Translations under genes and position numbers: made by a program
NCBI GenBank assembly: GCA_900546385.1
Contig: URCT01000003.1
Span: 1-45,471, forward strand
Length of the DNA: 45,471 bases
Reading direction: 5' to 3'
Origin: an uncultured Eubacteriales bacterium
Lineage (GTDB): Bacteria; Bacillota; Clostridia; Oscillospirales; CAG-382
Shown here: positions 39,248-45,471 of the stretch, piece by piece
Layout of the letters: each line of letters begins with the position of its first letter
Numbering within the stretch: position 1 is the first letter of the stretch
Notes under the pieces: generated by a model
What the model was told of the DNA's origin: nothing
The model's input: the letters and a program-made list of their open reading frames with translations, nothing else
Databases searched by the model: none

Positions 39248-40804
39248 ATGCAGTTTGTCGTACTTGCTTATTTTCTGCCGTTTTCGATTGCTTTGGCACT
39301 CAGCGCACTCCATTATGTGCATATGTTCCAGTTAGAGTCGTATCTTCCGCGTCAATTTCTTCGTTGGATGCTCAACCGCACGCAATTCAGACGGATCGTT
39401 GTGTTTATCCCGGCGTTTTTGTCAGCCTTTCTTATGTTGTTTTGGCCAGAAAAACTGCTGCCCGTCATTTTGTCGGCTTTTCTTATGCTGTTTCCGATCC
39501 GGACATTCTTTCCCTATAAAGCCAAAAAGCCGCTTGTGTATACCGCGCGCGTAAAACGAATGCTTGCTACCTATACAGTCGTATGCATTTTGATTTCCGT
39601 TCTGTGTGTGCATTTCGGCTATGTCGGTCTTACAGCCTTGCTTTTGCCGCTTTCGGGGTTTATGCTTTTGCTTGCAAACCTAATCAATTACCCGTTTGAA
39701 CAAGCGGTGCGCGGCTATTTTATCAATGACGCAAAAAAAATTCTAAAAGCCCGTAAAGGCACGTTGGTGGTTATCGGTATTACCGGCAGCTACGGAAAAA
39801 CCAGCACCAAATTTTTTTTAACAGAGCTGCTTTCGCAAAAATATAATGTTCTCATGACACCGGCAAGCTTCAATACCACCATGGGCGTTGTGCGTGTTAT
39901 TCGTGAAATGCTGAAGCCGTCGCATGAAATCTTCGTGTGTGAAATGGGTGCGCGCACCGTTGGCGAAATCAAGGAAATCTGCGATATCGTCATGCCGACC
40001 TACGGCATTATCACGTCCATCGGACCGCAGCATCTCGAAACGTTTCATTCCATCGAAAACATTGTCAAAACAAAATTCGAGCTTGCCGATGCAGTCGGAG
40101 AAAACGATCATATGGTCTTGAATGCCGATAACCGCTATATTTACGATCGGCGTTATTGCGATAAGTATACCTATTACGGCATGACCAATACTGACGCTGC
40201 TTATTTTGGCGAAGACTTGGTGGCAACCTCGGACGGCACCTCCTTCAATCTTCGTTTTCCCGACGGCGATGTGATTGCATTGTCGGCGCGTTTGCTCGGA
40301 CAGCATAATGCGATGAACATCATCGCGTCTGTTGCCATCGCGGATAAATTCGAGATTCCCCGAAAAGATATCGTGCGTGCCGTAAGAATGTTAAATCCGG
40401 TTCCGCACCGGCTGCAGCTGGTGGATGGCGGCGACGTTACCATTATCGACGATTCCTTTAATTCCAATCCGATCGGTTCTCGTTCGGCCTTAGAGGCATT
40501 AGCGGTGTTTGACGGTGTCCGCGTGCTTGTCACGCCGGGTATGGTTGAGCTTGGCGAAAGCCAAAGCTTTTTGAATTATGAGTTCGGCGTATTGGCCGGA
40601 AAAATCTGCCAATACATTTATGTGGTAGGCGAAGTCAACTATGAAAGCATTTATAACGGCGTGTTTTCTACCGGATTTGACGTGGATAAGCGGCTGATTC
40701 GTGTAAAATCGCCGGAAGACGCTATTTTCCGCGTTCGCTCACTTCGCACGGATTATCCAAAAATCATTTTGCTTGAAAATGATTTGCCGGATAATTTCCG
40801 GTAA
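39248..40804 (+). CDS. Membrane-fused MurF-like Mur ligase
   Basis: Likely adds D-Ala-D-Ala to the UDP-MurNAc-peptide. Residues 1-150 hold four or five hydrophobic helices (e.g. VVLAYFLPFSIALALSA, LLLPLSGFMLLLANL). The Mur ligase ATPase domain follows with GITGSYGKTSTK (177-188), CEMGARTVGEIKEI and SIGPQHLETF, then the C-terminal domain with DDSFNSNP and GMVELGE. The usual N-terminal UDP-sugar domain of MurF is missing, replaced by the membrane part. 518 residues. GAGGAG lies before ATG 39248. ddl follows 68 bases later, which supports the MurF role. Confidence 0.85.
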   Translation: MQFVVLAYFLPFSIALALSALHYVHMFQLESYLPRQFLRWMLNRTQFRRIVVFIPAFLSAFLMLFWPEKLLPVILSAFLMLFPIRTFFPYKAKKPLVYTARVKRMLATYTVVCILISVLCVHFGYVGLTALLLPLSGFMLLLANLINYPFEQAVRGYFINDAKKILKARKGTLVVIGITGSYGKTSTKFFLTELLSQKYNVLMTPASFNTTMGVVRVIREMLKPSHEIFVCEMGARTVGEIKEICDIVMPTYGIITSIGPQHLETFHSIENIVKTKFELADAVGENDHMVLNADNRYIYDRRYCDKYTYYGMTNTDAAYFGEDLVATSDGTSFNLRFPDGDVIALSARLLGQHNAMNIIASVAIADKFEIPRKDIVRAVRMLNPVPHRLQLVDGGDVTIIDDSFNSNPIGSRSALEALAVFDGVRVLVTPGMVELGESQSFLNYEFGVLAGKICQYIYVVGEVNYESIYNGVFSTGFDVDKRLIRVKSPEDAIFRVRSLRTDYPKIILLENDLPDNFR

Positions 40805-40872
40805 TTGCCGAACAGCGGTTTGAGAAGGCTTTCCGTTTTATATGTCTACATATTTGAAAAGAGGTTGGGATC

Positions 40873-42117
40873 TTGTCAAAAAACATCGATAAATATTCCT
40901 CAAAAATCCGTATCGGCTTTTTCTTTGGCGGAAGAAGCGTGGAGCATGAGGTTTCCGTTATTTCGGGATTGCAGGCCATGTATGCCTTGAATACCGAAAA
41001 GTATGCACCCGTGCCGATCTACATCACCAAAGAGGGCATCATGTATACCGGCGGCAGAGTCGGTGAGATCGAGGCATACGGAAATATCCCGGAGCTTCTA
41101 GCCGATGCGGAAAGAGTGAATTTGGTTAACGAAAAAAACCATTATCTTCTGGTTCGCTATCCGGAAAAAAAGTTTTCGGATAATATCCTTGCCGAAATCG
41201 AGGCCGCGTTCCCGATTGTTCACGGAACAAACGTGGAGGATGGTACCCTGCAGGGCTATCTGAAAACGATCGGCGTTCCGTTTGTCGGCTGTGATGTCTG
41301 CGCAAGTGCCATCGGTATGGATAAAGCCGTTACCAAGGCAGTCCTCAAACAACACGGTATTCCGGTGCTGGATTGTATCTGTACACAGAGCCGAACCTTC
41401 TATGATGATTCTGCGACTGCTCTTGACCGTGTGGAAAAAGCAACGACGTATCCGGTGATCGTGAAACCGCTCAATCTCGGCTCGAGCGTCGGTATTTCCA
41501 AAGTCGATAACCGTATGTCCTTAAAGCACGCAATGGAAAATGCGTTTTCCTTTGCCGACGTGGTGCTTGTTGAGAACGCGGTATCCCACTTAAAAGAAAT
41601 CAACTGTGCCGTACTCGGCGACCGCGAGGAAGCCATTGCATCGGTTTGTGAAGAACCGATCGGCGCGGATGAAATCCTCTCCTATACGGATAAATATGTC
41701 GGTGGCGGCAGTAAAGGCGGAGCAAAAACCGGAGCCGCGAAAACGGGTGGCGCAAAGTCCTCGGGCATGGCCAACCTGAAACGCAGAATCCCGGCAGATA
41801 TCCCGGAGGATATCGAAAAAGCGGTCAAAGACTATTCAGTGCGTGCTTTCCAAGCCATCGGCTGTGAGGGCGTTACGCGTATTGACTATCTGTATAACAC
41901 CGAAACCGGCGAATTGTATCTCAATGAATTGAATACCATTCCCGGTTCCTTGGCATTTTATCTTTGGGAGGCCAGCGGCATCCCGTTTGCCGAGCTTCTT
42001 GACCGGCTGATCGGTTTGGCCTTTAAGCGCGACAGAAAAGAAAAAGGACTTAACTTTTCCTTTGATTCCAATATCTTAAAGGGAATTCACCTGAATAAAG
42101 GAGCAAAAACAAAATGA
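40873..42117 (+). CDS. ddl: D-alanine--D-alanine ligase
   Basis: ATP-grasp enzyme joining two D-alanines for peptidoglycan. GGRSVEHEVSVISG (N-terminal), PVIVKPLNLGSSVGISKV (ATP site) and LNELNTIPGSL (metal and ligand site) are diagnostic. 414 residues, longer than the usual ~350. Part of the excess is a Gly/Lys/Ala-rich stretch (277-299) within the loop after SYTDKY that covers the active site. The start is a TTG at 40873 with AAGAGG 8 bases upstream; no ATG fits. Overlaps bioY by 4 bases. Confidence 0.94.
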   Translation: MSKNIDKYSSKIRIGFFFGGRSVEHEVSVISGLQAMYALNTEKYAPVPIYITKEGIMYTGGRVGEIEAYGNIPELLADAERVNLVNEKNHYLLVRYPEKKFSDNILAEIEAAFPIVHGTNVEDGTLQGYLKTIGVPFVGCDVCASAIGMDKAVTKAVLKQHGIPVLDCICTQSRTFYDDSATALDRVEKATTYPVIVKPLNLGSSVGISKVDNRMSLKHAMENAFSFADVVLVENAVSHLKEINCAVLGDREEAIASVCEEPIGADEILSYTDKYVGGGSKGGAKTGAAKTGGAKSSGMANLKRRIPADIPEDIEKAVKDYSVRAFQAIGCEGVTRIDYLYNTETGELYLNELNTIPGSLAFYLWEASGIPFAELLDRLIGLAFKRDRKEKGLNFSFDSNILKGIHLNKGAKTK

Positions 42118-42668
42118 CCTTTTCCACGCGACAAATGACAGTGCTTGCCTTGTTTGCTGCAATTATGTGCATTGTTTCACCGCTTTCGATTTCCATCGGC
42201 CCGATTCCTTTGACATTGGCCACCTTTGTGCTGTACCTGACGGTGGCGGTCCTCGAAACGAGCGGAACAATATCCGTGACACTCTATGTGCTGCTTGGCA
42301 CTGTAGGGCTTCCGGTGTTCTCCGGCTGGCAGGGCGGACTGGATAAAATCCTCGGCCCGACCGGCGGCTATATTGCCGGCTATATCCCGTGTGCCTTTAT
42401 TGCCGGTGTTATCATCGAGGTCTTTGGAAAGAATAAGATCGCATATCCGATTGCAATGGCCTGCGGAACCGTGGTATTGTATGCACTCGGCACGACGTGG
42501 TTTATCGCGTCCAACGGCATAAACGGAAATCACTATTCGATCGGCGCGGCACTTATGCTTTGCGTTGTGAAGTTCTTGCCGGGCGATGCCATCAAAATTG
42601 CCGCAGCAAGTGCTTTGGGAATCTATTTACGTAAAGTGTTGGCCAAACACAAGGTCGCGCTTCAATAA
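42114..42668 (+). CDS. bioY: BioY-type biotin transporter (ECF S component)
   Basis: Membrane protein that captures biotin and works with the ECF energising module. 184 residues with about six helices; GPIPLTLATF and GPTGGYIAGYIPCAF are the BioY signature. It starts in a 4-base ATGA overlap with ddl and is therefore translated by coupling. No biotin repressor site is visible because the gene has no promoter of its own. Confidence 0.94.
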   Translation: MTFSTRQMTVLALFAAIMCIVSPLSISIGPIPLTLATFVLYLTVAVLETSGTISVTLYVLLGTVGLPVFSGWQGGLDKILGPTGGYIAGYIPCAFIAGVIIEVFGKNKIAYPIAMACGTVVLYALGTTWFIASNGINGNHYSIGAALMLCVVKFLPGDAIKIAAASALGIYLRKVLAKHKVALQ

Positions 42669-42685
42669 AAAATGCAATTAAGCGA

Positions 42686-42726
42686 AAGACAGCCGTCGGA
42701 GAGAATAGTCTCGACAGCTGTCTTTT
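42686..42726. terminator. Bidirectional terminator between bioY and HAD gene
   Basis: GACAGC-C-GTCG (42688-42698) pairs with CGAC-A-GCTGTC (42712-42722), flanked by AAA and TTTT. One mismatch on the plus strand becomes G-U on the minus strand. Confidence 0.82.
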
Positions 42727-42731
42727 CATTT

Positions 42732-43385
42732 TCAGAGAAGATATTCCGTTAATTCCTGCACCGTATCACAAACGGCACATGGCTTTGATTCGTTCAATGC
42801 CGTCGGATCACCGAAACCGTAGGAAACGGCAATGCCCGGAATACCGGCTTTTCGTGCACCCAAAATATCGTGCGGCGAATCGCCGACCATGACCGGATTT
42901 CGTACCGTTATATCCTTTGGAACATTCTCAAGTGTATATTGTATGACCTCGCATTTGTCGGTTCGCGTGTTATCCATGCGTGCACCGCCGATAAAGACAA
43001 AACTGCCGGTCAGAGCAAAATGACCGAGAACCCTTCGTGCAAAGGCTTCCGGCTTCGAGGTCGCAACGAATAGCGGCTTTCCGGCTTTGCGCAAAGCAGA
43101 GAGCATTTCGCGAATTCCGGGGTATACGGAGCATTCGAAAATGCCGGTTTTTGCGTAGTATTCGCGGTACGCCTCCACAAGGGCGGTACCTTCGTCCGTA
43201 TCCACGCCGCAGAAAGCCATAAAGCTCTCCCGAAGCGGCGGCCCGATAAAGCTTTTTAGGCTTTCGGGCGCATACGTGCCGTAACCGCGTTTTTGCAAGG
43301 CATAAGAAACCGACTTGGTAATGCCCTCCGATGAATCGACCAAAGTGCCGTCCAAATCGAATAAGACGCTGTCAAAGCACTGCAT
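42732..43385 (-). CDS. HAD-superfamily hydrolase, phosphoglycolate-phosphatase-like
   Basis: Phosphatase of 217 residues. FDLDGTLVDSSEGI is motif I with the nucleophile Asp, FVATSKP is motif II and VMVGDSPHDILGARKAG is the metal-binding motif; the cap lies between residues 15 and 85. The substrate could be phosphoglycolate or a nucleotide. AAAGGCGG precedes the ATG. It starts 14 bases after the GH127 stop and is co-transcribed with it. Confidence 0.91.
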   Translation of the reverse strand: MQCFDSVLFDLDGTLVDSSEGITKSVSYALQKRGYGTYAPESLKSFIGPPLRESFMAFCGVDTDEGTALVEAYREYYAKTGIFECSVYPGIREMLSALRKAGKPLFVATSKPEAFARRVLGHFALTGSFVFIGGARMDNTRTDKCEVIQYTLENVPKDITVRNPVMVGDSPHDILGARKAGIPGIAVSYGFGDPTALNESKPCAVCDTVQELTEYLL

Positions 43386-43399
43386 AGAATCCGCCTTTC

Positions 43400-45334
43400 T
43401 TATAGATAAAGATTGAAGAATTTTGGATCGATGTTCTCAAAATTGTCTGACGCCGTGCCGTAATCGCACATATCGAGCATCGTCTCGTTTCCGTTTTCGG
43501 TAAGCGTAACGGCAAACTGACAGAGAACAGGGGCATTTTTGGCGGAAACCGCGCGAGCGCTTGCTTTTACGTCTTTGCCGTGAATGCTTTCAAAGAAAAA
43601 CAGGGCGTTTTCCGGCGTTCCGAGCTTTTTGGAACGAGCCAAAACAAGCGGTCCGTAGGTGATAAACGAACAAGGCTTGTTCATCATGCTGTCGCGCGGC
43701 ATCACGCGCTCTTTGGTGTTTTCCCAGATCCAACGGTCAATGCGGAAATCCCCGTTCGGGAGGGAATCCACCTCGACCGTGCCGGGAAAGTCGCAAACGG
43801 CTGCCGAAAAATCAAAATCAAGGCCGATTTGTGTTTCGCCTGCAACCGTCAAGTCGAAAAATGTACCGGACGTTAAGGCGAAAGTCTCTGTACCCATCGA
43901 AAGAACGGCATTCTTTCCGGCGCATTCGGGAACACGGATACGCAGCGAGAGCGGCTTGTCGGCTTTTACGTCGAGCGAAACACGGCCGTTTTCAAGATAA
44001 CCGTCAGAGCAGGTGATACGAACGTTTGCCTTCTTGTTCTCATAGGTGAACGGACAGAATTCGGTGATGTACAGGCCTTTTTCGTCCGACATGACGGCCG
44101 AAGACGTGAAGTTTAAGAAACCGCGCGGAATATTGTCCACACAGCAATGGTTCAAGGCGCAGCCGGATTGCCCTTCGGCTTTGAAATGTCTGCCGCTCGA
44201 ACGAACGCCGCGTGCGCCCCATGTTCCGTCGTCCGAAACGCTTGCCATAAAGGCGTTATAAAAGGCTTTTTCGGCAGAATCCAAATAGTCGGTATCGCCG
44301 GTCAGTGAGAACAACTCGGTGCAGACGCGCATCCAGTGTATGACGTCACACGGTTCGGAAATCGCATTTTCCCAAGCGGAGGCGTGCGCAAAAATGTCAT
44401 TGAAGCCGACCGAGCCGACGACATTGCTTTCATTTTCTTTCAGAAGCTCATACATATTCCGAACGGCGTCCACGTATTTTTGCGTGCCGGTCACGCGGTA
44501 AAGCTCCAAAAGGCCGTCAAGGCAGGACATGGTTTCATAGGCTTTTGCCCAAAGATGCGATTTCGGATACCATTCGTGAATCGGCTTTTTTTCAAGCGCG
44601 TTGCGGATGAGATTCGGCCGTTTTCCGTCCTCTCTGTCCCAATCCTCGGCGATTTCCGTACAGAAATCGAGAAGCTCTTTGTCGCCGGTATGCCGGTAGA
44701 GGATCAACATCGGCTTTAAGATCGAGCCGCTCGGAACGCCGCTGAAGTTGGCGGTTCCGGTGTCGCCGATGCGGACATTTTTCTCATGAAGCTCGTGGAT
44801 GAGCTGAGAAGCGAGCTTGTGCGCACCGGCAAGAATGGTTTCATCGCCGGTTAAGACCGCGCATTCCACAAGTCCCCACAGCGTGTATTTCCGGCACCAA
44901 ATGTTCCAGTTCCAGTCGCAGCGCCAGCCCATGAGCTTGACGGTCTCATCCGGATTCGGCGCAAAGAAGTTGGTCGAATCCTTATAAGAATTGATATAAC
45001 CGTCCGGACGGGCATAGGAAAGCACACGGTAGGCGGACGCTTTGACAAAATCGAGAAGCGAGGCATCCTTCGTGTATTCATACACGCGGCAGGCACTGAT
45101 TTCAAGCTTGCCCCAGAATTCGCCGCTCCACATACCGACAATGGTGTCATCGTCATGCGGTTCGCGGAGTGCTTTTTCCGCCTCGCCGAAAATTTTCTCT
45201 TTGGCAAAATCCGAAAGCACGCGGTTTTCGAAAAAGCGGTTAAAATAATCGCCGATAAACCCGGAAAAATGGGTGTCTTCGATCGGTGCAAAACGGATTT
45301 TATTATTAATGGTATAGGGTATTTTGATCTGCAT
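43400..45334 (-). CDS. GH127-family beta-L-arabinofuranosidase-like enzyme
   Basis: Zinc-thiolate glycosidase releasing beta-linked L-arabinofuranose from plant glycans. The 644-residue (alpha/alpha)6 protein keeps the expected zinc ligands: Glu327 and Cys329 in SEPCD and the Cys397-Cys398 pair in NHCCVDN, with RGFLNF after it. Early motifs GDYFNRFFENRVL and WSGEFWGK are family-like. No signal peptide, so it probably acts inside the cell. AAGGAGAG precedes the ATG. GH146 is a related alternative family. Substrate is inferred. Confidence 0.88.
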   Translation of the reverse strand: MQIKIPYTINNKIRFAPIEDTHFSGFIGDYFNRFFENRVLSDFAKEKIFGEAEKALREPHDDDTIVGMWSGEFWGKLEISACRVYEYTKDASLLDFVKASAYRVLSYARPDGYINSYKDSTNFFAPNPDETVKLMGWRCDWNWNIWCRKYTLWGLVECAVLTGDETILAGAHKLASQLIHELHEKNVRIGDTGTANFSGVPSGSILKPMLILYRHTGDKELLDFCTEIAEDWDREDGKRPNLIRNALEKKPIHEWYPKSHLWAKAYETMSCLDGLLELYRVTGTQKYVDAVRNMYELLKENESNVVGSVGFNDIFAHASAWENAISEPCDVIHWMRVCTELFSLTGDTDYLDSAEKAFYNAFMASVSDDGTWGARGVRSSGRHFKAEGQSGCALNHCCVDNIPRGFLNFTSSAVMSDEKGLYITEFCPFTYENKKANVRITCSDGYLENGRVSLDVKADKPLSLRIRVPECAGKNAVLSMGTETFALTSGTFFDLTVAGETQIGLDFDFSAAVCDFPGTVEVDSLPNGDFRIDRWIWENTKERVMPRDSMMNKPCSFITYGPLVLARSKKLGTPENALFFFESIHGKDVKASARAVSAKNAPVLCQFAVTLTENGNETMLDMCDYGTASDNFENIDPKFFNLYL

Positions 45335-45364
45335 AACAACTCTCCTTTTTGGTTTGTTTTGTGC

Positions 45365-45393
45365 AGTATATCACAGTTTTTCGGAAAAGTCTA
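45365..45393 (-). promoter_or_regulatory. Promoter of GH127-HAD transcript
   Basis: Minus strand TAGACT (45388-45393), 17 bases, TATACT (45365-45370), about 30 bases before the start. The -35 is only a 4 of 6 match, which suits an activated promoter. Confidence 0.65.
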
Positions 45394-45402
45394 TATATTT
45401 GC

Positions 45403-45438
45403 GAAAAAAGCATATTTATCCATGAAAAAAGCATATTT
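45403..45438. repeat. Two 15-bp direct repeats 21 bp apart upstream of GH127 promoter
   Basis: GAAAAAAGCATATTT at 45403-45417 and 45424-45438. The second copy also pairs with ATGCTTT at 45450-45456, so part of it may be a terminator of a gene beyond the window. Confidence 0.75.
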
Positions 45439-45471
45439 TTCATCCGGAGGATGCTTTATTACAGCTGCACA

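Noticed and set aside
1..45471. tRNA, rRNA, CRISPR arrays, transposases, prophage genes and known riboswitches
   Set aside because: Scanned by eye on both strands; no cloverleaf, regularly spaced repeat array, transposase motif or recognisable riboswitch core was found. A covariance-model search could still reveal a small RNA.

Overview
The window looks like a chromosomal segment of an anaerobic, low-to-mid GC Gram-positive bacterium, most likely an uncultured gut-type member of class Clostridia (Oscillospiraceae/Ruminococcaceae-like). The evidence is an oxygen-sensitive class III ribonucleotide reductase with its radical SAM activase, a glgC/glgD two-subunit glycogen pathway, pyrB with a separate pyrI, AGGAGG-type ribosome binding sites, near-perfect TTGACA-17-TATAAT promoters, and several cytoplasmic plant-polysaccharide enzymes (GH78, GH127, CE15-like). 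No rRNA, tRNA, transposase, phage gene or CRISPR array was seen.

Layout. 1-1.9 kb: end of a pyrimidine operon (pyrE partial, pyrB, pyrI). 1.9-6.9 kb: a membrane protein with a degenerate ImmA-like domain, a GH78 rhamnosidase, and a divergent ybaK-like gene plus a CE15-like esterase. 6.9-8.8 kb: a small island bounded by two near-identical terminator-like repeats, holding an XRE regulator, a divergent 94-residue unknown protein and a secreted repeat protein of unusually AT-rich composition. 8.8-20.4 kb: an AraC regulator and a complete glycogen synthesis and breakdown cluster (glgB, glgC, glgD, glgA, glgP, GH13 amylase). 20.4-26.6 kb: oleate hydratase with a TetR regulator, manA, a tiny charged protein, an AEC transporter, a LOG protein and a Qnr-like pentapeptide protein. 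26.6-31.9 kb: a membrane-anchored six-hairpin glycosidase-like protein, a frameshifted Rrf2 regulator, nadA, an HD hydrolase, and cysK preceded by a palindromic operator and a leader peptide. 32-38.2 kb: GNAT, radical SAM/SPASM protein, trxB, an nrdD-glutaredoxin fusion behind NrdR-like boxes, nrdG and a second HD protein with a 3' frameshift. 38.4-42.7 kb: alpha/beta hydrolase, membrane-fused MurF-like ligase, ddl and bioY. 42.7-45.5 kb: HAD phosphatase and a GH127 arabinofuranosidase.

How it works together. GlgC/GlgD make ADP-glucose, GlgA and GlgB build glycogen, and GlgP plus the amylase break it down. nrdG, nrdD-Grx and trxB form an anaerobic dNTP supply module in which electrons could pass from TrxB to the redoxin domain fused to NrdD. 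MurF-like and Ddl proteins make and attach D-Ala-D-Ala. The GH78, GH127 and CE15-like enzymes lack signal peptides and probably finish degrading imported pectin or hemicellulose oligosaccharides.

The observations most worth following are the XRE/operator/secreted-repeat island, the cysK leader (operator plus Cys-containing leader peptide) together with the frameshifted Rrf2 gene, the NrdD-redoxin fusion beside trxB, the pseudo-ImmA membrane protein, and the small charged protein opposed by a strong antisense promoter.
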